Assembly: GCA_028564705.1 (NCBI GenBank)
Contig: JAPXFQ010002633.1
Span: 271,001-335,000, forward strand
Reading direction: 5' to 3'
From: Apricaphanius iberus
Lineage: Eukaryota; Chordata; Actinopteri; Cyprinodontiformes; Aphaniidae
DNA: 64,000 bases
The position numbers were made by a program, and so were the translations under genes. Numbering within the stretch: the first letter of the stretch is position 1; the number at the start of each line of letters is the position of its first letter. A model generated the notes under the pieces. The model saw only the letters and a list, made by a program, of their open reading frames with translations. It ran no database searches and was not told the DNA's origin. Shown one piece after another: positions 23,236 to 35,700 of the stretch.

Positions 23236-24599
23236 TTTACCCTCTAGGGCCCAGAGGGTTTTTTTCCGAAACGTTTGATTATTACATCTTAATTTCAAAA
23301 GGCTATACCTTAAAAGTGATGAGAGATAAAGACTTTCTGTAAATTAGAAAAATATTAAGGATGAGCCAAAGTTTATGTGGGGATTGCATTTCCCCATTTA
23401 ATTTGCATATTGTGACGTCTTATGATGTCATATGACATGGTGGCCATCTTGGATTATAGAATTTCCATGAAAAGTCTTGTTTGGATTATAAAATGCAGCA
23501 CTTCTTTCTACCCAAAAGGTCCCTCACCTTCTGTATGCTATATTGCACAATACTGATTGCTCAGGTAAATAGTAAGTAGTAAACAGAATGTGTAAATCAT
23601 TACTAATAAACGGCAGAAACAAACCGAATGCAGGTAGCGGTAGGCTGGCCTTCTGCTTTAGCGATTTTCCATTTACTACATAAAAAGGGCGTGATCCAAC
23701 TTTGGTACTGCTCCTCATTAGCCAAGTACTCAAAGCCAGCATTCCCATCATCTTCTGAAAAACTGTGTATGGGCCCCCTGCCCCGCCCCAGCGCAACACC
23801 ACCTCTGCTCCCACCACCTCTGCTCCTGCTGCGAGTAGCACGGCCAGATCTACCTCGCACAGACGTCCCTCTGCCTCCCCTAACTGTCCTAAAAACACTA
23901 CGACCTCGTCTGACATCTCCAGTGACCTTAGACAGCTGCTGCACCACATTTCTGTCGCCCCGATTGTGGGGAGGAACACGGTCAGAAGACAAAGAAGCGA
24001 GCTGGCCAGCGCGGTAAAAAGACTGGACCCAGCTTCGTTTCCTACACCACTAACAAGCCTGCTGACTTTCAGATGAACACCCGACCCCGTGAAACATTGT
24101 CCCCACCATCTACATTGGGCAAAAGAGTTTGTGCTTGGGCTAAACTCTCCCTTTGTCCAGCTGCAAGCTGGGGCGTATCTGAAGCTCGATCACTAAATAA
24201 ATCACTGTCATGTTCTGAAGGCAGATATTCCCCTTCAGAATCAGGGTCAGCAAAACAATCCAACACTTTATTGCGGGTAAACTTGCGGGTGAACTTCGCT
24301 GATGCCATTACACAATAATATAATGTAAATACTCGGTGATGTTTACACTAACGCTCTGACTAAAAATAGCTCAGACGCACACTAAATCCACCATGCAGGA
24401 ATTGATTCAATGCACTCAAGTGTGAAAATTTTGTTTAGAAGGATTACTTTTTTTTGACTCAGTGATGACAAATGACATGTCTAGCAACCCATGGAGTGGA
24501 GTTTGAATGAAATATGACACCCCATTTTGATACAATCGGCCGTTTTATTCAGTGCCACATCTTGTCGAGAAAACTCGACCGTGGCGCCTAGGGGGTTAA
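23236..24599 (-). mobile_element. piggyBac-like non-autonomous element
   Basis: The right end is TTAA at 24596-24599, preceded inward by CCCCCTAGGCGCCACGGTCG in reverse complement. The left end reads TTTACCCTCTAGGGC at 23236, a diverged match in both target and terminus. Inside, on the minus strand, is an acidic N-terminal transposase-like frame (24308-24069). No catalytic domain follows, so it is internally deleted. Confidence 0.55.
23603..24308 (-). pseudogene. piggyBac-type transposase N-terminal remnant
   Basis: The minus-strand frame 24308-24069 starts MASAKFTRKF and has the acidic block DPDSEGEYLPSEHDSDLFSD, typical of the N-terminus of PGBD/piggyBac transposases. An overlapping frame 23992-23603 continues with NRGDRNVV, then a Gly-Arg-rich stretch with several RGR/RGG steps, then EDDGNAGFEYLANEE. 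A frameshift or lost intron separates the two. The DDD catalytic core is absent. The Gly-Arg stretch is unusual and could be binding sequence or repeat expansion. Confidence 0.45.
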
Positions 24600-25043
24600 A
24601 GAACCAAACTCCACTTGTTCTTTCACATCTTGCCATGCCAAATTCTTAATAAGCTTGCTGCTGTTAAATTTAGCGGCATTTGTACCACATCTGGAAACTT
24701 CAGTCCTGCATAATAGGTAATAGGATTTGGATTCTAGCAATGTGAAACAACCATCATTTAAGATTTTATCTGGTGGTAGGGTTGGGCAGGAAAAAAATGC
24801 ATGGTATTAGACAGAAGTCCTTGCTGATACCTTCTTTTTTTGAAGTATCGCCTAATGTTTCAGATACTGCTATCGGTACCGGCACAACCCTAGAAACGCC
24901 CACATTGCATATTTAGATTAGGGAAGAGCGCTAAATGGATTGCGTGCACCTTGCTCCAGTTTTAAAAGGTGCAATGCTCTCTGCGTCATTTAAGTAAATC
25001 AGGTATGGCCTGTTTTTGCGGTGCTGTGCTTTTTGAGCTTGTT

Positions 25044-26165
25044 TTAAAGAGTATCTCACCCCCTACCAGCGTATAACCCTGCCCACACTTATATTTGAAA
25101 AATGGCTCAAAAGGAGGTGTTGCCTGGCAGACCAGGAAAAACGTGGGGGGATGAAGGGCTGGGCGTGGTCTGGGTTGTGCCTGACATGTTGCAGGCAGCA
25201 GCGCAGAGTCACAGACGGCCAGAAAGATGGAGAGAACCGTAGTAACGTGAGCTCCTTTCACTGGAAATAATCTGGAGGTTAAGATTTTTTACTCAACTTC
25301 CTTCTCCAAATGGAACAGAGTACAGGGAGATATCTATGGAGGAGGGGAGCAACGCCATATCGTTACGAACCATTTGTCCCGTGCAGTGCCCGGAGCAGCA
25401 GCAGATACCCAGCCTGTAGCGGCATCGCGGTCTGAATGAGCGCCGTCTATGAGTGGTACATTGTTGTTGGCTAAATCTAATGCTAAATATAGATTAGCTT
25501 GGGTAATTTAGTGACTCTGCTTTGACAGGAGCACCGTCGGCCACTGTACGTCATTGTCCGCAACAGAAAATATGTGTTGCAGACAGATGCATCCAACCAT
25601 GATGAAAAACATTCAGGAATGTGAAAAAAAAACTCCCATCACAATTATTCCATTAAAAATGAAATCTTAGCCCAGACTTTATTTTCCATTTTCTGATACC
25701 AGTTATTCCCTTTGTCATAGGTAATGAGCAAATGTCAGCAAGTAGGGGTAACCACCGGCATAATGGAGCACCCAGATTATGAGCCTATTGTGCCGCAGGC
25801 AGTTCATGGCACCTCGCTACGGAGGTGTGGCCGAGACCGCTCATGTTATATACCCAACCACAGCCGGACTGCTGCGTCACTATTCCAAGCCTACGTCAAT
25901 AACCCCAGATTAGCTGTTAGCAAGGCAGGATTTGATTACCAGTGAATTGCAGTGCAGTGTAATCGTTTAACCACTTGGTTAAACGATTACACTGCACGGT
26001 TACAGGGTTAAACAATACAAAACGGTTTTTGGTACAAAATTAATATTTTCACTAAATGTACTAAATGCATAAAATTATTACTGGAAATGTAGATAGTGCT
26101 ATTATACACTCAATTATATAGTTTATCAACAAAAAAAGTTTATTTTGGAGTGAGTTACTCTTTAA
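25044..26165. mobile_element. TTAA-flanked element C inserted in family G copy 1
   Basis: TTAA occurs at 25044-25047 and 26162-26165. Terminal repeats are AGAGTATCTCACCCC at the left and, in reverse complement, AGAGTAACTCACTCC at the right. Removing it restores family G homology (GTTTTAACAAG). Shared blocks (GG(T/C)(G/A)TGGCCGAGAC, TGTAGA(T/C)AG, GAGT(T/G)) place another copy at about 36950-37300. The TTAA target suggests a piggyBac or Kolobok type. Confidence 0.65.
25952..25997. repeat. Perfect 22-bp hairpin with 2-base loop, within element C
   Basis: GTGCAGTGTAATCGTTTAAC plus CA (25952-25973) is exactly complementary to 25976-25997. Confidence 0.95.
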
Positions 26166-26209
26166 CAAGCACAACTCGTTGATAGTTCAGGCCCTTAGAG
26201 TTTACAGTT

Positions 26210-28500
26210 TAAAACCCCATTTGCTGCATTCATGTTAGACTTCCTCTCAGACTCATATTCATTCACCATCTGCCTAAAACAGTCGAAGTATTTTCCCACA
26301 GCCCACTCTATGAAAAAAGCCATTCCTTTCCGATTATCCAATCTCTTGGAAACCAATTTTTCAGCTAAATCAATAAAGGAATAAAAAGAGTAGTAAAAGT
26401 AATAAAAACTCAAACTTGAATAAAAAGCAATTTTTGTACAGTTACTGCAGAACGACTGATGCAATGCTCCAGATAGCTCATTTTACCGAGTAAAATTCAG
26501 CTAACAGCAGTCCTCTTGTTTACATTTCGAATGTGGATTTAACTCGCCGGGAACTCTAAATTTCCTCACTGGGGAGTTGAGAGTAGAAGGAGTGGCTTTA
26601 GCTCTGGTCCTGCTGCTTCATCTATCCTAGCTGTGGTCGAGCCATAGCTTAGCCAATAGCCACTCACTAGTGTCAGCTAATGTGCTCTGTAGACGTGCGC
26701 TCTGATAACAGGGGATGTGATAAAGGAAGTTAAAATGTTACCAGTTGTTGTGAGTTGTATGAGAACTGGTGAGAGTTACTTGTTAGGGAAAATGAAATGT
26801 GTGGTTCTTTGTGATGAGGAAATCTGAGTAAATAGACGGTAGCCTGCTAACTGTTGCTACGGAGTCCCAGGTGGGACGCACAGTACCAGGAGGAGGAGGT
26901 GAACACGATCCTCTTTGGGATTTCGATGCGTAAGGTCGTAACGTAATTCCGATTGATTTCGATACAAAACGGAGATTGTGATACCCCTAGTAAACGGCAA
27001 GGACAGTTGAAGACCTTATAACCTAAATAAATAAACATGACTACCGTCAATTTATTTATTTTTTAAACTCAAATGTAGTACTAAGAAACTTTAATCAACT
27101 ATGGAGGACAGAAGTTAAAATAATCTTAGTTTTAATTAATAACTTTAAAATTGTTAAAGTTTGCACTCTGGAGCTATTATTCAACACTTAGGAGAGAAGC
27201 TAAACACATTTTTTGTGTGGGTATTTTAAGAAGTTAAATAGTTAGTTATTTTCATTATGTTTTAGTATCTCGATTTTTAAAAATCTGTGTTTAAATATTC
27301 ATAAACTGACCATTAAGCCACAGACTTCAATAAATAACTCCTGGATAACTTTTTGAACATTGTTCTGCAGTATCTTTGTCATCTCCCTGATATAATCTAT
27401 GCCTATGAGTTATCATGTTTATAATTAGCATGTAAATTCCTCACAATATTAAAGCTGTTCTGCAGAGTTTGCTCAGAGGGTTTGCTTTAAATCAAAGCAA
27501 AAAAAACATATGTTTAGAGCTGCTTTTGAACAAAGGATTAATAATAGCTTGGATGTCATATGTTTTAATGTTTTATATGTCTCTACTGGTGTATTTTATG
27601 CTAATTTTAGTTTAACCCTCAATCATGCTTAGCACGTGGAATTGTGTTGTTATTGAATGTGTGCTATACAAATAAAGTTCCCTTGACTTACCTACATGCA
27701 GCTGCTGAGAAAAGAACTAAAGTCAATCTTTTCAAACTATGGACAAAATCCATTTGAATTCAAAAAGGTTGTTAAATCAGCTGAACAATGGTTTAACACT
27801 GTGCAACTGAAACATTAAACCCTGTGCATTAATCCGGCTGATGTGGTGATTTTCTGTCAGGCATTCACTTTCTAATGACCCGACTGGAGAAGGAATACAG
27901 CCTTTTTGAGACAGGATTGTTCAGCTACACGAACAAGACCTCTGTGAATGCTGCCATGTCTGGATGCAATGTGACAGTAATTTGGAATGTCTTAAAATAT
28001 ACTGGGGGTTATAGAAAAAGAAAGACCACAATCTAAACATTTAAAACTAGAAAAACACCTGGAGAGCGCAGACCTCCACGAAGACCGCTCAGTTCTCCTG
28101 TCACACGATGGACGAAGAGCCCTTTTGAGTTTCTGTTTTTTTTTATTCTGCTTCTTGCTTTTGCATTCTTAAGTTGAATTTGCAACTTGATTATGATCAA
28201 GGTATGAGCACCTTATCTTAAGATTTCTTAAGATTTTGACTAGAAGTATATAAATCTTTAGTAGCCGTGAAGCAACAGGGCTAGACAGAGGGTGCAGGTT
28301 TCAGTTTTTGGTTTTCAGTCTTTGGCAGTTTTCTTTGTTTCTTTGATTATATAAGCCATATAGATTCTCTAAGTTCTTCTGGAAAAGACGTATTTATAAT
28401 GCCCAATGTAAAAAATAAAAAAACTCACCATGACATATCTTTTGGTGGCTCTTTCTCTCTCTCTTCTCGAATCAGCTGTCAGAGGACGTGAGGGAAGGGG
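26210..28500. other. Non-coding, mostly unassigned
   Basis: A LINE-type tail (GTGCTATACAAATAAAGTT) is at about 27660-27685, + strand. A 26540-26710 GC-richer patch and the rest are unassigned. The open frame near 27865-28035 was considered and rejected as an lrfn1 exon. Confidence 0.4.
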
Positions 28501-28506
28501 AGTGTA

Positions 28507-29693
28507 TGGCAAGCCATTTTAACATTTAATAGCTAGCCATTTTAACATTTAATAGCTAGACCTGATATGTGTTGCTGATATCTGTAATTCAGTTTTGCCT
28601 AGTCAAAAAGAACATTTCAGATATCCGCAAGTGCATCCTTCCTATCCATAATAGTAATTTTGGATATCCACAAAGCCATTTTTCCTAGGACAAATGATGT
28701 CACTTTTGCCATTTATTTGTATGGGATTTTTCATTACAGATATCTACAATTCAGTTGCAGATTTCCACTATGTTAATTACGGATATCTGTAATTGAATTG
28801 TAGATATCTGTAATTCTAGTTTAAGATATCTTGAATTTGGTTCTGACTAGTCTTAACTCCAGTTCATGATATCTTTAATTCAACTTAATTCAATATATCT
28901 ACATGTTTCTTTTAAGATATCTTAAATTAAGTTTTGACTAGGCGAAATGAGGTTGTAGATATCTGTAACTGGAGTTATGACTAGTCAAAATGGCGTTGTA
29001 AATATCTCAAACTGGAGTTAGGGATAGTCATAATTCAATTGTAGATGTCTATTATGAAGTTATAGATATCTTGGAATGAATTTTGATTAGAGATATCTGA
29101 AATTTTGGATATCTGTAATTTTCATTCTGCCTAGTCAAAATGTAATTACAGATATCTTGAATTATAGTTTTGACTAGGCAAAATGACGTTGCAGATATCT
29201 GTATGCAAATTAGGCCCGCATTGGCGGAAAAATCACATAGCACCTTCACTGATAACCGCCATGACTGCTTCCTTCTTCTTTGATTATGGCGGGGAAGGGA
29301 AATTACGTTTTTATGGATATCTAAAATAGAGAACTGTGTGCACAATAATTTGCACTAGTCATAATGATGTTTGAGATATCTTTAACTTTCATTCTGCCTA
29401 GTCAAAACTAAATTACAGGTATCTGCAATTGTCATATAGATACATGACCAGTTGAATGTCGTTTTCAGTGACGTCATTGCAGATATCTGTAATTTAGTTT
29501 TGCCTAGTCAAAACTGAATTACAGATATCTCTATCTGTCGTTTCGACTAGTAACAATTACGTTACTGATATCTTGAATGACAATTCCAGCTATCCAAAAT
29601 GTAGTTACGACTAGTCAGAAAGACATTGTTGATATCTACAACGTTAATTCCGGATGGTCAAACTACGCGTTTAAATGTTAAAATGGCTTGCCA
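28507..29693. mobile_element. TA-flanked inverted-repeat element filled with GATATC-centred repeats
   Basis: Perfect inverted ends: 28507-28529 (TGGCAAGCCATTTTAACATT, then TAA) is matched by 29671-29693. TA on both outer sides extends the match to 25 bp and may be the target duplication. Part of the left end is repeated once in tandem (28534-28556). Inside I count about 21 exact GATATC hexamers, usually as AGATATCTGTAATT or its complement, alternating with GCCTAGTCAAAA or TTTTGACTAGGC. No transposase frame. Confidence 0.8.
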
Positions 29694-29699
29694 TAGAGG

Positions 29700-32312
29700 T
29701 GGAGACTATAAGATGTTTGAAAGGCAAACTAGAATTTCAAGCTTGTCTTTTGGGTGACCATAATCAATTAATATGAATAATTCCTGATTTAATAAAACCA
29801 TATCAGTTGTTTGTTTTTTTCTACCCCTACAGTTTGACTTTAATTCATTTTGAAAAAAAGATTTTTCTGTTTTGCTGTGTCAGTCAAAATTCATACCAGA
29901 TTTTCAAACTAACCGAAAATTTTAGCTTAAATAAAATAAAGAAAATACTATATTTTACATTATCCTGTTATGCTCTCATCAGAGCTATGCTTATTTAAAT
30001 TTTTTTAGCTTTTTTTAATTTCTACGTATTATAAGTGAGACAGTTTATCTATATTTTAAAACCAACATCACCTACACAATTCCCTTCAATTGCTTGCTTT
30101 TTCCCCTTTGTTGTTTTCACTAGAATGCACTTTTTATTTATCTCATTGGGTATATAAAGTGTTACATGTGTAAAGTTTGTTTGGAGACTGATTTTAAAGC
30201 CACATTTAAACACACTATACTAACTCCCAACAAATTAAACCAAGAATAAACAAAGCATATTTAGCATCCTTCATTTAGTCCTGATTATGCTATTGCAAAA
30301 TATGATTTTTTTTTATTATGCTGCTCTAAATTAACCAAAAAGTTCAATACTGGAAACTTATTTGGTGAAAGTAACCTTATGAAAAAAATAATACTTAAAA
30401 TTGAGTTGCTCATAAAATGTAAGTTTTGATACTTATATTTAGAAAATAAACAACATTGTGCCTATGTGTTGAGGAGCTGCAGGTGACACAATGCACACCT
30501 CCAACTTATTACTGCTCCCTGTGGAAACCATGTCAATGATGTGCCGCAAGAATTCACATAAAGTGGGTTCCTCTCCTTCATTAAAGCACAGCTTGTTTGG
30601 CTGTGTTCTCATAGTATCTGTATCTTAGTTCCTGTGTTTGTAAGAGACTACGCTTGTTGCAAATGTAGTAATGATCTCTTTCAGACATGAAGTTCAGAGG
30701 TAGACTAGTAACATAATTGCCTTCTTCACGGAAGGATAACTGTTAAATGCATTTAAAATAAGTCACAGAAACAAGAGAGGGAGATCTGGAATGATAATGA
30801 ATTGTAGTGCTGCACATATAAATCTATACAAACTCAGACTAGAAAGTGACATCTGTGCATGAGCATCACCACAAATCATAAATGGCTTTAAGACTCTGTT
30901 GTGAGTCTGATCCATCAAACAAACACACTAATTAGCAGAAAACATGTTGTGACATTGAATTGCATTTTAAAGAGACATGGAAAATTATAGATGTAATTAT
31001 TGGACTAGTTATGGATGTAAAACTGGGAAGCAAGTTTATTAACAACATGAAAATCAGACTAACTGTATGAAAGGTAGCCTGCTGCATGAGTATTTACTGC
31101 TGTGTGAGATTAAGCTACAGTGAAAGATGAATTTATATGAAGGCACATTCTTACCACGGGTGCAAATGAATAAAGAGGACACTGCATTTTCTATGTTTAG
31201 TAACTGTAAACTGTTTGGGATACTTATGTTGCCTTGTGATCATACTTCATCATGGGAGATCATGCCTATCTCATGAGGATTACATTAAACGAAAGATCAA
31301 ATGATATTAACATCCATTAGAGGGCATTAACACTGCACTAGGTCAGTTCTCAGGAAAATGAAATAGTCCTGAGAATGTGCATATGTACCCAATTCCTCTG
31401 ATCTAGCTGTCTTTGGTCAATATCCATTAAAAGAGTTGAGGCGTAAGGCAATGTAATAAAGTACTACAGCAGAACCTAGTTGAAGGTCTATAAAGCATGT
31501 TTATAAGGCCGAGGACCTCAGCTGAGATGACATGGGAAATAAAAACTGAGAGACTATTTGGGGTCAACATATTTATCTAGCTATGCATTAGTTATTTATG
31601 TTACATTTCTTTTAAGTAATGTATTATTTATACTGATTCTGTCAACATTTGTATAGCTTTAATAAATACTGAGCATTTAGAATTATGTCCAAAAACCAAA
31701 AGAAGAATGGACTGTTAATTCTTCAAAGGGGAAAATAAAATTGCATTGATATTTCTTGCACGTTGGGTATGAAACATGCTGGAAATATGGGTAAATTGTG
31801 AATAATCTAGAACCATTTATGATGAAATCTATCCAACAAAAGCTTCAACATCACAACATTTTATAATCCATTATTTATCACCCTTTGTGGCCCTCTAATT
31901 TAACTTTTATGAAGGGGGTAGCCTAAATTAGAACAACTGCCACTTCAGAAAGGCTATAAATTATTCTGAGATGTTCTGAGGGGGTCCAGACTATAAAAAC
32001 AGACTCTGTAATACTTTCAACATCCCATGGCTCCCTACTATCAATGGCATAAGAGAAATAAATGTGATTGTGTTTTTGTACATGTTCGCATCTACACATA
32101 GAAACTGTTAACGTGTCTAATATCAACAACCTTTTTATTACAATTATTTTGATTAAAAAAGAACTGAATGAAGGGATAAGTGCATTTTTTTAAGTGAGAT
32201 TTTGTTAGTTTCTTTCATTTCTGCATATATTTCTTTATGTATGGTTATGTTGAAATGGTAGGTGTTAAAAGGGGTAAAATGTTTGGAACAGCTATAAATA
32301 AAATAAAAGAAT
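29700..32312. other. Non-coding, nothing recognised
   Basis: AT-rich, without evident repeats or splice-supported frames. The long unbroken repeat-poor stretch 30450-31900 could hold conserved non-coding sequence, which cannot be judged without alignment. Confidence 0.45.
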
Positions 32313-32313
32313 A

Positions 32314-32790
32314 CAGTGCCTATAAAAAGTGCCCCCTTAGATGCTTTAACCTTTTTATTGATTCAATAGATTAATCATAAGCAACAAAATTGACATTTAA
32401 AACATTTAATAAAATGATAAAACATAAAATAGGAGATTGTACAAATTTTAACCGCCTTCAAGCTTGAATTTAGTGGATGCAACTTTGGCTGCAATCACAG
32501 CACGGAGTCTGATTGGACAGGTCTCAATCAGCCTTGCACATCTGGACGCTGCAATTTTACTCCATTCTTCCTTGTAAAACTATTGAAAACCTGTCAGGTT
32601 GTGTGGGGATCGGCTGTTAACAGCCCTTTTTAAGTTCTGCTACAAATTCTCAATCAGATTGAGGTCTGGGCTTTGACTCTGCCTCTCCTGAGCATCCACC
32701 TTGACTTCAAACCTTTTTCTTTTCAGCTTTAGCTGTCTGTTTCAGGTTATTGTCTTGCTGCAAAAAATGTTCTCTAAAGCCATAGTTCTC
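32314..32790 (-). mobile_element. Tc1/mariner fragment, antisense
   Basis: The left end CAGTGCCTATAAAAAGTGCC looks like a Tc1 terminus. The minus strand at about 32650-32680 encodes QSPDLNLIE, the third catalytic motif. Flanking reverse-complement sequence fits the transposase C-terminus, with stops. It is truncated beyond about 32790. Confidence 0.75.
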
Positions 32791-35700
32791 TTATATGAGG
32801 CTAAACCTTTTAATATTAAAGTAGTAATTAGAATTAGTGTTTGAGTTGTTTTTTGTTGTTTGCATTTGTTCTACTTGAGTACAAAAATTGGATCTTTATG
32901 TGATTTTTATTATTTATTTATTTATTGCTTGATTACAAAAATATTTGATTACTTTTCGTCAAATAATAAAAGGAACCCTTGTGAGGTGTATAAATATTAG
33001 TTTGTGTTATTGCTGAATTGTAAATGAGCATAGCCCGTTGTAAAATTGGTTATTTGTTTTGTTTGCCTGATTTTTATTTATTTTATGGTGTATCTCTCTT
33101 TATATAAATGCAGTTGCGCCTTAGAACTCTAATAAATTTATAGGTAAAATTCTTAACATTATCTATAAAAAGATAGATTCTAATAAACTCAAAAATACTT
33201 ACCCAATATCACGAATATCAGCACTGGTGTGATTCGTTGTAGGCAGGGGGCTGCATGCGGAGTGCCACAGATAATCACACCAGTTAGAGACATGTCTAAA
33301 CTAAAATTGTAACATTAAAGACTTGAAATGATTAATAAGTTACTACAGTAGGTGCGATTATACTATTTCCCACTGTTAAGCTAATAAAATCATAATTTAT
33401 ACGTTTTAACTGCTCTTCTTTGTGTAGCAGTTTGTTACAATCCAAATGACACTAGATATAGGTTGATCACAAATTAAAGCTGCAAATTAAAGTATTTCGG
33501 GGAGAAAGGGATTTCTTTTTTAATCCCACTACCAAGGCCCCTCCATAAACATCCCTCCATCCCACTCCCTCCAGCTCCACCTCAACAATCGTGTATGTGC
33601 ATTACCTGTGTTGTCAAAGAGGAAAGCAGCAAGGACTATCGCCAAACAGAAGCGGTCATTGTGCGCTGCCTCATCATCACAGGTTATATGATGCACGTCA
33701 AAGCTGACTGACACATGATGATGTGGAAACTTGAATTCTTTTGGCAAAAAGCTTTGGCGGTCAGTGTGAATGAATAGGAATATATGGGAAGAAGGCGGGA
33801 CTTTGGAAGAACACCAAATGTTGTGGAGCATTAGCCTTTTATCATAGTATGGAAACCCACTAACTTTTATAAGATTTATGAAACTTAAATACATAAATAT
33901 ATTCTCTGAACTGCAACTTTAATCTGTTTGGACTCTGTCCTTTTAATCACTGTTTGACAAAGCCTCCTCTTGATGTGTATTCTAGTGATCTTTCAAATAG
34001 ATATGAAATATTATCGGATCTTCTCTCAGATATGAAGTATATCGATGTTTGGGATAGATCTTAGAGAAATAAAAATGTTTTCAAATCAGCTTTTTTGACA
34101 TTTGTATTGTTTTGATCAGGCAATGACACAGTTACCTAAGCTTTACACACATTTGTGTTTCATATCCCATTTGGTTGTCCGTATCTATTAATCTAGATAG
34201 TGATCTAGTTAATCTAGTTTTGAATGTGTTAGTTTTCCTTATTTATTTCCTCTGATAAACATTTTGCATAAACAGTGGGTTCCCAAGCACAGACCATGCA
34301 GACAATTACTCTGGACATGGTTTATAACATGTAGAGAGTTGTTAATTGACAGTAAGTTTAGGAACTTTTGGAAGAGGTTCACCATATGGATATCACCTCT
34401 AACTCTGAGCTGCTAACTTTTTCATTCAAATTAGATTTTATAGCCTTGCAGCCTACTTCATGGACTAGTTATAGTATTATCCCTCTCTTCTGGACACAAA
34501 CACATAGACATTATCAGTGATCTGAATGTATTCAGAGTTTTATTAGATGGCTCTAACCTCAATATATAAACATTGCGAGTTGTGACTGAGGGACTGAGTT
34601 GAATAAGTGGAGGAGGCACAGAGCTTCTTCAAAACAGGTGTGGTTCTTTTATTTTTTTATTTCCCCAAAGTATGTTAACACATTGATCAGAGCTCATAAA
34701 AGAGGTCAAATGAACAAAAATAGAACTCAAAGAAATGGTTTACTTAACATCTCAATTGATAAACATAACTGACCTAACAAAGACACACAAGGGTATATAC
34801 AGTATATATACTGGCTGATCAGACCATGTGAAACAATTAGGGGTTACTAGAAAAACAGAAATAACTACAGACAAACAAAACTTATCAGCACAGTTGGGTT
34901 GTTAAATAAACTAAAGAGCACAACATTTTAATCTAAATGTATAAGTTTAAACTTAACCCATTAATAAAATCAAAGAAAGAAACAAAAGGAAATTCTTGAA
35001 TCCCCCTCTTCCTGGAGGGTTTTGGACAGTTCAATTACCTTCAATTACCTACAAATCAATTTCAACATAATTGGTGAAATACAGTAGTTTGCTAAATGTG
35101 TGCACTTAAAATTAGGACTAGTGTATTTCAACAATTTAAGCAAAAGATGCATGACAGTTACCAAGATGTATCATTGTGTGGACCTGGCCCTCACAACAGT
35201 GCTGCTAAAATACTGTTCAGAAATAGTCCGATATGATTATGACATAACATGATATCAGACAAACAACACAATGCACTCAGTGGGCTACAAATGTTCTTAA
35301 CAAGTAGCTCACACTAAAGGTAGCCTTCTTTGTGAACAACAAAGAAATTATTGATTTGAAACATAATTACATTCATGGTAATATATGTATTTGTCAAACA
35401 GAAGTTATTACAAGGTTTTGCAAACTGTTTCGTTGCATTGACAGCATTTTTTTATCAGACATGATGCAGCCTCCTACACCTTGTAAACGTCTGCGGTGAG
35501 CATAGATTTCAACCCGTTAATCTTGCCACCAGTTAATGTATAATCTATCACACCGGTTTGACAACATTCATGTTCAAATTGGACATAAATCTGGCATATT
35601 TGTATGTAAAACTACGTAGGTTCCTCAGGTTGTGATTTATGACACTTTGAAATAGTTCAAAATCACTTGACATTGCTAAACAGTAACAGCCACAGTCTTG

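Larger units (their letters stand above)
23118..24894 (-). mobile_element. Element inserted in family G copy 1, probable hAT-type with ACCGATA ends
   Basis: Its limits are set by where homology between the two family G copies breaks (after CTTACAGAA) and resumes (at GAAACGCCC). The right end reads GGTACCGGCACAACCCTA, and the reverse complement resembles fish hAT-type ends. A related ACCGATAC motif occurs near the left end. The piggyBac-like element lies inside it. Confidence 0.45.
22099..26195 (+). mobile_element. Interspersed repeat family G, copy 1, heavily invaded by other elements
   Basis: It starts with GGCCCTGATTTATTAGGATT and ends near 26195 with TCAGGCCC. It is collinear with the copy at 46325-48556: shared blocks include TACTCTTAGGTTA, AAGTTAAGACAT, GCAAACATTTTTAT, ATATTTAGATTAGGGAA and GTAAATCAG(G/A)TA. 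At least two elements interrupt it: the complex at about 23118-24894 and the TTAA-flanked element at 25044-26165. The left end also contains extra sequence relative to copy 2. Probably a DNA transposon; class unknown. Confidence 0.7.

Noticed and set aside
27860..28035. Open frame after a CTGTCAG acceptor, considered as the missing lrfn1 FN3 exon
   Set aside because: Its translation (FLMTRLEKEYSLFETG) lacks FN3 and LRFN motifs, its phase does not fit, and it stops without a membrane segment.
28507..29693. Regularly repeated short motif suggesting a CRISPR-like array
   Set aside because: Repeats are variable, palindromic, in both orientations and irregularly spaced, inside an inverted-repeat element of a vertebrate genome.
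33529..33894. 121-codon minus-strand open frame
   Set aside because: No recognisable motif or splice context, and no sign of codon constraint visible by eye.
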